From Megasphaera massiliensis (GTDB lineage Bacteria; Bacillota; Negativicutes; Veillonellales; Megasphaeraceae), in the NCBI RefSeq assembly GCF_000455225.1, contig NZ_HF954537.1, forward strand, positions 211,079-275,078: a stretch of DNA of 64,000 bases, written 5' to 3'. This document shows positions 53,819 through 62,035 of this stretch, piece by piece. A program made the translations under genes and the position numbers. The notes below the pieces were generated by a model. The model searched no databases and was not told the origin of the DNA. It worked only from the letters and a program-made list of their open reading frames with translations. The stretch's first letter is position 1. Each line of letters opens with the position of its first letter.

Positions 53819-56287
53819 ATGACGATTATAGCGCATTTTCGAAGAGATAAGGACGGCAAGGTTGTGGTACAGGCTTTGAGGAATCACTTAGTGAACGTGG
53901 CTGAGAAGATGGAAGTTGCCGCAACACCTTGGGGCTTGGGCGCCTTGGCGAAGTTGACCGGCCTCTTGCATGATTTTTCTAAGAGCCGCAGTCAGTGGAT
54001 TGAGGGGCAAAAGCCTTTTCAGGTATATATTCGAGACATAATTGCCGATGCTGAAACAGCAGTTCGTGATCGTGGCAAAATCGATCATTCGACAGGAGGA
54101 GCCAAGTTTTTATGGAAGCGTTATGGCAGTCTAAATGAGGAGATGAAAAGGAAGACGATCAATCTAATCGATCTTTCCGTTATGTCTCATCACGGCGGAT
54201 TGGCGAACTTTTTGAGTGAGCGCGGCGAATCGGATTATGTACGGCGTCTTCAAAAAGAAGGCGTTGCAACGAAAGAGGAAGAGGATTACTTTTTTGAATC
54301 GGTCCTGTCATCGACGGAGTTGGATGATCTCTTCCATAAAGCCGTTGCCGAAGTCGAAGAATTCCAGGACCGCATTAATAAATGCTGTCCGTCTAAAAAT
54401 CGTGAAAACCGCCAAAAATATTGGTTTTATTGGGGCATGGTCGAAAGGCTGCTTTTTAGCTGGTTAGTCGATGCTGATCGATTGGATTCGGCAGAGTTCG
54501 AAGGGAACTCCTCTTTGACGCAGAATTGGGATTACGATAAGCTGTGGAATCTCTTTTCCGGGAAATTGGAAGATAAGCTTCACTCCTTTGTCCTGCCGGT
54601 AGATGGTAAGGCCCGGGCCATTGCCTTGGAACGGCAAAAAATCAGTGATGCCTGCCAACACTTTGGAACGGAGAAACCGGGCATCTACACCTTGTCGGTA
54701 CCGACGGGGAGCGGCAAGAATTTTGCTAGTATGCGCTTTGCGTTAGCTCAGGCCCAAAAGTACCATAAAAAGCGAATCATCGTCGTCATTCCTTATACGT
54801 CGATTATCGATCAAAATGCCAAGGAAATCCGTGACGTATTCCAGCTTGATGCGGCCGTGTTAGAACACCATTCTAACGTATTGCCGAAAGAAGATATGAG
54901 TGATGAAGAACGGGATTGGCGGAAGTTATTGACCGAACGATGGGACACGCCGGTTATTTTTACGACCCAAGTTCATTTCCTTGAGACTTTATTTGAAGGA
55001 AGCTGCCAATCGACCCGCCGGCTTCAGGCATTGACCGACAGTATCATCATATTCGATGAAATTCAGACCTTACCCGTTAAATGCACCTATATGTTTAATC
55101 TGGCTATGAATTTCTTAAAGCACTTTGCCGGCGTCACGGCCGTTCTTTGCACGGCGACGCAGCCCCGATTAGATAACATGAAGATGCATTGCATTGAGTC
55201 TGATGGGGAAATAATGGATGATCTAAAGGCTGTTTATGAGGCTTTTCAGCGAGTAAAATTCGAGTATTTGAAAGATACCTTGCATACGGCTGAAACGCTG
55301 GCACCCTTGCTGCTGAAAGATGCGGTGGAATCGGGCAGTGTCCTCTGCATCGTCAATTTGACTCGCCAGGCTCGCGACATCTATACGGCTGTAAAGAATC
55401 TGGCTGCCAACAGCGAAGACAAAGTCGAGGTGATTCACTTGAGCACCAAAATGTGTCCGGCCCATCGAATGGATAAAATTAAACGCATGAAGGAGGCCTT
55501 GGCGGCCTTTCATAGCGGAACATCGAAGCGCAGGCTCATCTGTATCTCGACGCAGCTGATTGAAGCCGGTGTCGACGTGTCCTTCACGACGATATACCGT
55601 GCTCTGGCCGGCCTTGATTCTCTGGCCCAGGCGGCAGGCCGCTGTAACCGTCATGGTGAAATGGAATCAGGCCTAGTCAAGATCTTTCAGATGGAAAGGG
55701 AAAATCTCGATAAACTGCCCGACATCCAAATCGGCATCAAAATGGCCAAGGATTTGCTTCATAATATCGATATCCAGGACATTCTAAAACCAGATAATTT
55801 GGATGCCTACTTTATGAAGTATTACAACGATCGAGGAGATCTCAAGAAATCTTATGAGTTGCCGCCGAGGAAGTATACCATGTTAGAACTTATTTCAGCG
55901 AATGATATCGGATATCAGGCCTGTGGGGAACGAGACAAGATAGAAATAAGCAAGTACCTTTCCTATCGTCATGCTTTTTGGGATGCAGGCAATGCCTTTT
56001 CGGTCATCGACTCGGAAACCATCGGCGTCATCGTTCCTTATGAGGAGGGGAAAGATTTCATTAAGGCCTTAAATGGTTCCGTTGAAAATCCGAAGGAACT
56101 CTTGAAACTGTTCAAGAAGGTTCAGCCATATACGGTCAATGTCTTTTCCTATGAACTGGAACAGCTTCAGCGAATGGGTGCTATTTTCCAGACTCTGCAA
56201 GGACCATTGGCCTTGCGGGAAAAGTATTATGATTCGGCCATCGGTCTCAAATTAGAAGAACAAGCAAATCCATTTTGTAATTATTAA
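53819..56287 (+). CDS. cas3: Cas3 nuclease-helicase, type I-C
   Basis: 822 residues. Cas3 unwinds and degrades DNA marked by Cascade. The N-terminal HD nuclease has LLHDFSKSR (His51-Asp52) and later MSHHGG. The helicase has PTGSGKN in place of the usual GKT/S at residue 301, then FDEIQTLP (Asp413), CTATQP, and QAAGRCNRHGE (motif VI). The Asn in Walker A is one base away from Thr (AAT versus ACT) and could reduce ATP use. The start at 53819 follows TAGGAG. It is the first gene of the operon and is followed by cas5 after 12 bases. Confidence 0.93.
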   Translation: MTIIAHFRRDKDGKVVVQALRNHLVNVAEKMEVAATPWGLGALAKLTGLLHDFSKSRSQWIEGQKPFQVYIRDIIADAETAVRDRGKIDHSTGGAKFLWKRYGSLNEEMKRKTINLIDLSVMSHHGGLANFLSERGESDYVRRLQKEGVATKEEEDYFFESVLSSTELDDLFHKAVAEVEEFQDRINKCCPSKNRENRQKYWFYWGMVERLLFSWLVDADRLDSAEFEGNSSLTQNWDYDKLWNLFSGKLEDKLHSFVLPVDGKARAIALERQKISDACQHFGTEKPGIYTLSVPTGSGKNFASMRFALAQAQKYHKKRIIVVIPYTSIIDQNAKEIRDVFQLDAAVLEHHSNVLPKEDMSDEERDWRKLLTERWDTPVIFTTQVHFLETLFEGSCQSTRRLQALTDSIIIFDEIQTLPVKCTYMFNLAMNFLKHFAGVTAVLCTATQPRLDNMKMHCIESDGEIMDDLKAVYEAFQRVKFEYLKDTLHTAETLAPLLLKDAVESGSVLCIVNLTRQARDIYTAVKNLAANSEDKVEVIHLSTKMCPAHRMDKIKRMKEALAAFHSGTSKRRLICISTQLIEAGVDVSFTTIYRALAGLDSLAQAAGRCNRHGEMESGLVKIFQMERENLDKLPDIQIGIKMAKDLLHNIDIQDILKPDNLDAYFMKYYNDRGDLKKSYELPPRKYTMLELISANDIGYQACGERDKIEISKYLSYRHAFWDAGNAFSVIDSETIGVIVPYEEGKDFIKALNGSVENPKELLKLFKKVQPYTVNVFSYELEQLQRMGAIFQTLQGPLALREKYYDSAIGLKLEEQANPFCNY

Positions 56288-56299
56288 GGAGGGGATATT

Positions 56300-57018
56300 T
56301 TGCGAAATGAAATAACCTTTAAAGTATACGGAAGAATGGCGTTATTTTCCGATCCCATTACCCGTATAGGCGGCGAAAAATCATCCTATTCTGTGCCAAC
56401 CTACCAGGCTTTGAAAGGAATCGTTGAAGGTATTTATTGGAAACCGACGATCATCTGGTACATCGATGAAATGCGGGTCATGAAGGAGATTCGTACCCAG
56501 TCTCGCGGGGTAAAACCAAAGGGCTATAATAAGAAAATGAATACGTTGTCTATTTATAAGTATTTGAGCGACGTTTGCTATGAAGTGAAGGCTCATTTTG
56601 AGTTCAACCTTCATCGACCGGAACTTGCCTGTGACCGCAATGAAAATAAGCACTATAAGATTGCCAAACGAATGGTCGAACGAGGCGGCCGCCGTGATAT
56701 TTTCTTAGGTACGCGAGAATGTCAGGGCTATGTAGAGCCCGTTGACTATGGTGAAGCTCCCGGTGTTTATGATGATACTCCGGCTATTCCCTTGGGAACG
56801 ATGTTCCATGGCTTTAACTATCCTGATGAAACGGGGCGAGACATGATGCAGGCCGTTTTTGGCAGCCTGTCATGAATCACGGCGTCATTCGCTTTATTCG
56901 CCCGGAAGCCTGCACCCTCGTGCGGAATATTCACAAGGTGAAAGCCAAAGTCTTTACACCGGACGATATCTGCTCCGTGGAACGAGAAGCGGCGGTGCTG
57001 GAAGGAGACTTGCCATGA
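56300..57018 (+). CDS. cas5c: Cas5c (Cas5d) crRNA endonuclease, frameshifted in this sequence
   Basis: In type I-C, Cas5 cuts the repeat hairpin and holds the 5' end of the crRNA, because no Cas6 is present. The N-terminal part is typical: [39 protein letters not shown] and [14 protein letters not shown]. The frame stops at 56875 after QAVFGSLS. The expected end ([21 protein letters not shown]) continues in another frame to 57018, overlapping the cas8c start as ATGA. A T5 run at 56856-56860 needs one more T. Restored, the protein has about 239 residues, the usual length. The same homopolymer loss is seen in hemZ and rpsO. Confidence 0.88.
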
Positions 57019-59042
57019 GCTGGATTATGGAGTTAGTTAAAACCTACGATGCCCATGAAGAATTGGTGGGAAAAGAGAATATAGAGGGGAGTAAGGCTGT
57101 TTTAATGCCAATCTGTCATGTCGTACAGAAAGCCCAAATCGAAGTGACCATCGACGGTGAGGGTAACTTTAGTCATGCCAGCGTCCTTCCCAAAGCAGAA
57201 CAGTCAACCCTCCTTCCCTGTACCCCGGCTTCGGAAGTGAGGACGTCGAACTTGGCCCCACATCCGCTGCATGACAAATTAATTTATATTGCCCGTGACG
57301 GTGACTTATATCGAGAAGAACGGGATAAAAAAGGACGAAGCCCTTACTCACTCTATGTAGAGCTCTTAGGCAAGTGGGTCCATTCTCCTTATAGTATCCC
57401 TAAGGTAGAAGCGGTGTATAAATACGTTACGCAGCATGATATCATCGATGACCTGTGCAGGGCCAATCCGCCCGTCCTCTACCGTGATGATAAGGGCAAC
57501 ATCATGCAAAAATGGCCTTATAAAGACCGACCTAAACCGGATATCTTTTCTGCGGTAAGTGACGACATTTTAAAAGCCTTAGTTCGGTTTCGAGTCATCC
57601 ATATCCCCGGTGATAATGAACCTGATTTATGGAAGGATCAGGACTTGCAGCGGCAATATATAGCCTTTTTTAAGCATGAATTTTCTAAAGATTTGGAGCT
57701 TTGTTACGCAACGGGAAAAATGATGCGTCCTGCGGGCAAACAAGGCAAGAGAATCCGTTCGCCAAAGGACAAGTCTAAGCTCATTTCATCCAATGATACT
57801 AAGGGACTTACCTTTCGCGGTCGTTTTAAAAACGCGCATGAATGTTTGTCTCTCGGCCATGAAACCTTGCAAAAAGCTACCAATGCCTTGGCCTGGCTTA
57901 TTCGGAACCAAGGTCATGATTGTGAGGGCCGCGTCTTTTTGGCTTGGAGTAGTTCAACGCCGCTTCCCGATATTTTGTCGGCTACGAACGATGTTATTGG
58001 TGATGAATGGAGTACTCCTTTAGAAATTACACAGCCGCAGACATTAACGCAATGGGTAGAAAGCTTTGACCGTGCTATTAAGGGATATTACCATAATTTT
58101 GAAAAAGATCCGAATGCGAAAGCGAACGTTATCGTTCTCGATGCGATTACATCAGGGCGACTATCCATTTGTTATTACGATGAGTTTTCGGGAAGGGATT
58201 TTATTCGGCGTATTGAAAAATGGCATAAATCGGGCCGCTGGATTCAGCATAAAGAGGTTACGGATAATAAAGAAAAAAAGGATAAAATTAGCCGTAAATC
58301 TAAAAAAAGAATCCTCGGCTATGTGGGGGTACCTTCGCCACGAACCCTCATTAAGGCCTGCTATGGCGAAAATGTCAGTGATACGAAAATGAAGATGGAG
58401 CTCGAACGCATTTTCAATTGTATCGTACAAGGACGGCCCTTACCCATCGACATGGAACGATGCATTGTGCGGCGCGTCGTCACGATGGCCAATACTGCAT
58501 CCGGCAATAAGTACTATCCGTGGAGACATGGTATTGTAGAACCGGCTTGTACCGTTATTTGTAATCGATGGAATGGAACTCATTCAAAGGAGGAAGAATA
58601 TAAAGTGGCACTTGATGAAAAAAACTGCAATCGTGATTATCTCTTTGGAAGACTTTTGGCCGTAGCCGACCATATGGAACGATCTACTTTTGACGGCGAT
58701 GAATACGGCTCACGGCTTACGAACGCGATGAAGTACATGGAAGCTTTTTCCATGCGACCGTCGAAGACGTGGTGGACTATTCACAACCGCCTGCTTCCAT
58801 ATATGCAGAAACGTGAAAAATATGGCGGCAAGGAACGGCTGCTTTTGGGCCAAATCACGTCCCTCTTTACAAAAGAAGACTTTGAGTCCAATACACCCTT
58901 GGGCAGTCTATTTTTGTTAGGGTTCTACAATCAGCAATTTGCCTTTCAGCAGCTCATTGAAAAGCAAAAGAAAGATAAAGCGGAGAGAAAAAGCAAGGGT
59001 ACAACCAAGAATACAACGAGTCAGTCCGCTGAAAACGAATAG
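57015..59042 (+). CDS. cas8c: Cas8c (Csd1), large subunit of type I-C Cascade
   Basis: 675 residues. Cas8c recognises the PAM and recruits Cas3. Visible features are the N-terminal [17 protein letters not shown], the central LTFRGRFKNAHECLSLGHET and VFLAWSSSTPLPDI, and the C-terminal YLFGRLLAVADHMERSTFDG and LGSLFLLGFYNQQFAFQQL. GGAGACTTGCC precedes the ATG, which overlaps the restored cas5c stop. The Lys/Ser-rich tail is probably disordered. The C-terminal part is likely also made separately as Cas11c. Confidence 0.92.
   Translation: MSWIMELVKTYDAHEELVGKENIEGSKAVLMPICHVVQKAQIEVTIDGEGNFSHASVLPKAEQSTLLPCTPASEVRTSNLAPHPLHDKLIYIARDGDLYREERDKKGRSPYSLYVELLGKWVHSPYSIPKVEAVYKYVTQHDIIDDLCRANPPVLYRDDKGNIMQKWPYKDRPKPDIFSAVSDDILKALVRFRVIHIPGDNEPDLWKDQDLQRQYIAFFKHEFSKDLELCYATGKMMRPAGKQGKRIRSPKDKSKLISSNDTKGLTFRGRFKNAHECLSLGHETLQKATNALAWLIRNQGHDCEGRVFLAWSSSTPLPDILSATNDVIGDEWSTPLEITQPQTLTQWVESFDRAIKGYYHNFEKDPNAKANVIVLDAITSGRLSICYYDEFSGRDFIRRIEKWHKSGRWIQHKEVTDNKEKKDKISRKSKKRILGYVGVPSPRTLIKACYGENVSDTKMKMELERIFNCIVQGRPLPIDMERCIVRRVVTMANTASGNKYYPWRHGIVEPACTVICNRWNGTHSKEEEYKVALDEKNCNRDYLFGRLLAVADHMERSTFDGDEYGSRLTNAMKYMEAFSMRPSKTWWTIHNRLLPYMQKREKYGGKERLLLGQITSLFTKEDFESNTPLGSLFLLGFYNQQFAFQQLIEKQKKDKAERKSKGTTKNTTSQSAENE
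58605..59042 (+). CDS. cas11c: Cas11c small subunit, internal start within cas8c
   Basis: Type I-C systems are known to translate the small subunit from inside cas8c. Here AAAGGAGGAAG (58586-58596) precedes an in-frame GTG at 58605 and would give 145 residues beginning VALDEKNCNRDYLFGRL, covering the helical C-terminal domain. The spacing from GGAGG to GTG is 11 bases, slightly long. Codon-level evidence for this start is limited to that site; the protein has the expected size class (about 120-145). Confidence 0.6.
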   Translation: MALDEKNCNRDYLFGRLLAVADHMERSTFDGDEYGSRLTNAMKYMEAFSMRPSKTWWTIHNRLLPYMQKREKYGGKERLLLGQITSLFTKEDFESNTPLGSLFLLGFYNQQFAFQQLIEKQKKDKAERKSKGTTKNTTSQSAENE

Positions 59043-59054
59043 GGAGGAAGTATC

Positions 59055-59984
59055 ATGACTATATTAGCAAATAAAATTGACTTTATCGGCTTCATTACCG
59101 TAGATCATGCCAATCCCAATGGGGATCCTTTAAACGGCAATCAGCCTCGCAGCGACTACGACGGCTATGGCGAAATTTCAGATGTTTGCATTAAGAGAAA
59201 AATTCGCAACCGCCTGCAGGACATGGGAGAACCGATTTTGGTCCAATCGAATGACCGTTGTGACGATGGCTGTGATAGTATCCTGACAAGGGTTGAGAGT
59301 GTACCTGGAATGAAACAGGCCTTATCGGCTGCAAAGGGAAATAACTTTCAAAAAAGAAAAGAGTTTGAAGAAAAGGCCTGCGGTACCTGGATTGATGTCC
59401 GTTCCTTTGGACAACTTTTTGCTTTTAAGGATAAGGAGAAGGAGAAGGATGATGATACCGGCAGTAACTCTGATTCCGTTTCGGTAGGTGTACGCGGACC
59501 CGTAAGCATCCATACGGCGGTTAGCTTGAATCCAATCCTTATTACCAGTATGCAGATCACGAAGAGCGTTAACAGTAAACCCGGAAAGAAAAAGGGATCC
59601 GATACGATGGGGATGAAGCATCGCGTTGACTTTGGTGTTTATAAAGTCGTCGGCAGCATCAACGTCCAGTTGGCCGAAAAGACGGGCTTCTCTGAAGAAG
59701 ATGCGGAAAAAGTCAAAGAAGCGCTCGTTACCTTGTTTGAAAACGATGCCTCGTCGGCTCGCCCGGAAGGCAGTATTGAAATGACGAAATTCTATTGGGT
59801 CCGTCATAACAATAAGACAGGTAACGCCTCGTCGGCTCGTGTCCATCACAGCGTCACGGCTAACTTAAAAGAAAGCGGTACAGCAGCCCATTCCTTTGAC
59901 GACTACGTCATCGACGACAGCGCTTTGAAGAATATCGAAGGGCTCACCATTGAAATCTACCAAGAAGGCGAAAAAATCCAGTAA
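59055..59984 (+). CDS. cas7c: Cas7c (Csd2), crRNA backbone protein
   Basis: 309 residues. Cas7 polymerises along the crRNA. Family features are FIGFITVDHANPNGDPLNGN, IKRKIRNRLQDMG, GTWIDVRSFGQLFAF, and RGPVSIHTAVSLNPI followed by MQITKS; HRVDFGVYKVVGSIN and FYWVRHNNKTGNASSARVHH come later. GGGAGGAAG precedes the ATG. It is the last cas gene; where cas4-cas1-cas2 would be expected there are only ~270 bases before the first CRISPR repeat. Confidence 0.93.
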   Translation: MTILANKIDFIGFITVDHANPNGDPLNGNQPRSDYDGYGEISDVCIKRKIRNRLQDMGEPILVQSNDRCDDGCDSILTRVESVPGMKQALSAAKGNNFQKRKEFEEKACGTWIDVRSFGQLFAFKDKEKEKDDDTGSNSDSVSVGVRGPVSIHTAVSLNPILITSMQITKSVNSKPGKKKGSDTMGMKHRVDFGVYKVVGSINVQLAEKTGFSEEDAEKVKEALVTLFENDASSARPEGSIEMTKFYWVRHNNKTGNASSARVHHSVTANLKESGTAAHSFDDYVIDDSALKNIEGLTIEIYQEGEKIQ

Positions 59985-60255
59985 GGGATGCTGGAAAGGG
60001 GAATGAGGCTTTTGCCTCTGGTCGGCTAATATGATGTCGAATACATAATGTTTTGAAAGTTATAAAGCGGAACCAGCGTAAAAGTAGGGATTACTCGGTG
60101 CGAAGCTATAGTGAACATCGTATTAGCCGCTAAAACCTTAGAGTAAGCTAGAAAAATTTTAATCAAATCCCTAAATTTAGTAATAACAAACTGTATCCGT
60201 GGGAAAATATCCCCATCGATACACGCAAAAGAGACTGTAAAAATGTCCTTTTGCT
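59985..60255 (+). other. Probable CRISPR leader, with adaptation genes missing
   Basis: 271 bases between cas7c and the first repeat. There is no ORF resembling cas4, cas1 or cas2. The segment near 60095-60118 (GGTGCGAAGCTATAGTGAACA) recalls the TGCGAAC...GTGAACAT element of type I-C leaders as I remember them, so this may be an old leader joined to the cas7c end by deletion. The 60 bases next to the array are AT-rich. Confidence 0.45.
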
Positions 60256-60477
60256 GTCGCACCTCGCAAGAGGTGCGTGGATTGAAACTCCGATGTATTT
60301 TGACGAAAGTAATGGTGGTAAGAGTCGCACCTCGCAAGAGGTGCGTGGATTGAAACCCGCCAGATTCTGTAGGTTATAAAGTGTGGCGTGTCGCACCCTT
60401 CACGGGTGCGTGGATTGAAACATTGATAACTGTGCCATTTTGAAGCATGTCGTTGTCGCACCCTCAGGGTGAGAAAC
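60256..60477 (+). CRISPR. CRISPR array 1, type I-C, three spacers
   Basis: Four repeats: 60256-60288 and 60324-60356 (33 bases each), 60390-60421 (32 bases), and a truncated one at 60455-60477. Each starts GTCGCACC and ends GTGGATTGAAAC, the I-C form, except the last, which keeps GTCGCACCCTCAGGGTG and then breaks off. Spacers are 35, 33 and 33 bases. The first two repeats have a different hairpin tip (CACCTCGCAAGAGGTG) from the third (CACCCTTCACGGGTG), with pairing kept. The orientation follows the cas genes. Confidence 0.96.
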
Positions 60478-60482
60478 AATAA

Positions 60483-60518
60483 AAAATAATACGGTACGAT
60501 ATTACTCGTTACCGTATT
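60483..60518 (-). terminator. Terminator of the HExxH protein gene
   Basis: On the minus strand: AATACGGTA, a 13-base loop, TACCGTATT, then a T-rich run, immediately after the stop at 60524. Confidence 0.8.
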
Positions 60519-60523
60519 TAAAT

Positions 60524-61270
60524 TTAGACCATATACGTTGGGCCTACAACCAATAGGTCTCTATCTTCAAATACTTTTAAATCTATTAGTAGCTTATTAG
60601 AAATGATTTGTTTATCTAATATGCTATTTAGTTCAATATTGTTTGTAATATAACGACCTTCCTCTTTTATGGCAATTAATTGCTGTTTATTAGTTGGAAT
60701 AAATAGACCAATATTGGAGAACTTCTTAAACTGTTCTCCTTTGAATACAAGACAAAGGTTTTGTTCCCAGTTTTCTTGTATATTATAATTACGGTCATGG
60801 AATTCATTGGAAGAATATATATCTTCCAATTTTGTTTCCAACCAATCCACATCCATAATAAAGTTTAACTCATATTCTAGTTCCTTACGATGGTCTAGAA
60901 TAAACGTTAGACTATTCTTCATATTGGCTAATTCAATAAATTTAATGTAATCCGAATAATCTGGATTATTTTTAGAGGACTTGGCAATAATATAGTAATT
61001 AACTTTCTGCGTTGCATGACTTACCTCATGGGCAATTACATTCAGTAACGCAGTCTTTCGACGAACTTCATCGTCTCCAAATTTAGCCAAATACATATTA
61101 ATATTTGACTCATACAACTCAATAGTCCCAAACGGTCTAGTTTCAGCTATTGCATGAGAATGCTCTGGAGATATCTTTATTTCATACTTATATTCTTTGC
61201 TTATTAGTTTATCACTCAAATAAGTAAAAGCTACCGAAATGAAGTCAGTATAGTCCGAAATAGTTTTCAT
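60524..61270 (-). CDS. HExxH-motif protein (putative metallopeptidase) in a low-GC insert
   Basis: 248 residues from the ATG at 61270 (250 from a GTG at 61276; the AAGGAG site is 10 or 4 bases away). LLNVIAHEVSHATQKVNYY has HEVSH, a zinc-peptidase signature like those in ImmA/IrrE or phage peptidase-like proteins, but there is no clear third ligand and no wider family match that I recognise. No signal peptide. The DNA is much AT-richer than its surroundings, codon choice differs (many TTA, AAT, ATA), and it lies on the opposite strand between two CRISPR arrays, so it was very probably acquired separately. Confidence 0.75.
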   Translation of the reverse strand: MKTISDYTDFISVAFTYLSDKLISKEYKYEIKISPEHSHAIAETRPFGTIELYESNINMYLAKFGDDEVRRKTALLNVIAHEVSHATQKVNYYIIAKSSKNNPDYSDYIKFIELANMKNSLTFILDHRKELEYELNFIMDVDWLETKLEDIYSSNEFHDRNYNIQENWEQNLCLVFKGEQFKKFSNIGLFIPTNKQQLIAIKEEGRYITNNIELNSILDKQIISNKLLIDLKVFEDRDLLVVGPTYMV

Positions 61271-61341
61271 TGCCACATCGCTCCTTAAAATATTATTCTA
61301 TATTCGCTATCATTATAATATATAATTCTTCGTGTATTTGC

Positions 61342-61368
61342 AAAAAATAAAAGCCCCCCGAAGGGGTC
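61342..61368 (-). terminator. Minus-strand terminator of a truncated small gene
   Basis: GACCCC-TTCG-GGGGGC followed by a T-rich run on the minus strand. It lies just downstream of the reading frame ending at 61377. Confidence 0.75.
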
Positions 61369-61376
61369 TAATACTT

Positions 61377-61541
61377 TTATCCTTTTAAAAGAGCCAGCTC
61401 TTTGTCGAGCTGCTTAAGTATATCTGAGTCTTTGTGACTCAGACAATACGCCAACCACTTTAAAGCACGCGCCCATCTGCTGGGATGGGACGCGTGCAAT
61501 ATGTAGGTGCAGGGACCCACTACCGACAAACTTATCGCCGA
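61377..61541 (-). pseudogene. Possible 5'-truncated gene remnant
   Basis: On the minus strand an open frame of 54 codons ends with ALKWLAYCLSHKDSDILKQL and then a stop about 10 bases before a good terminator. There is no ribosome site or convincing start, and the upstream end runs into the first repeat of array 2. The amphipathic C-terminal sequence and the terminator suggest the end of a real gene whose front was lost at the array boundary. Several perfect hairpins overlap it (for example 61466-61495), so a structured RNA is an alternative. Confidence 0.35.
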
Positions 61542-61555
61542 TTAAGTGGGAATTA

Positions 61556-61981
61556 GTCGCACCCTCAGGGGTGCGTGGATTGAAACATTTTGAAGGGAGA
61601 TAAAAGGTATGAGCAAGAATGCCGCACCCTCCATGGGTACGTGGATTGAAACGTAAGAACACTATATCAGAAAAGCTGAGATATGGTCGCACCCTTCACG
61701 GGTGCGTGGATTGAAACACGCAGCTGTCGTTCTTTTTCTTCTCTTTTTTCGGTTGTACCCTCCATGGGTGCGTGGATTGAAACTGAAATACCGAACCGGT
61801 GCTTGTCCAAAGAAATAGTCGCACCCTTCATGGGTGCGTGGATTGAAACATACAGTTCCTGCACCGTATCGAGCGTCGTTTTCGGTCGCACCCTTCATGG
61901 GTGCGTGGATTGAAACATTACGCCGATGAACACCTTGATGGCGTCAATGGTCGCACCCTTCATGGGCGCGTGAATCGAAAC
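61556..61981 (+). CRISPR. CRISPR array 2, type I-C, six spacers
   Basis: Seven repeats at 61556-61586, 61621-61652, 61686-61717, 61752-61783, 61818-61849, 61885-61916 and 61950-61981; 32 bases except the first (31). Spacers are 34, 33, 34, 34, 35 and 33 bases. Repeats vary in the hairpin tip (TCAGG, TCCATG, TTCACG, TTCATG), and the last has GGGCGCGTGAATCGAAAC, the degeneracy expected at the leader-distal end. The orientation is the same as array 1 and the cas genes, so both were probably one array. Confidence 0.97.
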
Positions 61982-61983
61982 TG

Positions 61984-62023
61984 GCAAAAAGAATACCCTC
62001 TCTACACCGGTAGGGAGGGTATT
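61984..62023 (-). terminator. Terminator of the DEAD-box helicase gene
   Basis: A 14-bp stem (AATACCCTCTCTAC with GTAGGGAGGGTATT) around ACCG. On the minus strand it is followed by CTTTTTG. It starts three bases after the last CRISPR repeat. Confidence 0.85.
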
Positions 62024-62035
62024 TCTATGCTCGAA

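Noticed and set aside
61683-61913. Open frames across CRISPR array 2 encoding repeated peptides (NPRT, HAPM-like)
   Set aside because: They are translations of the CRISPR repeats and spacers.
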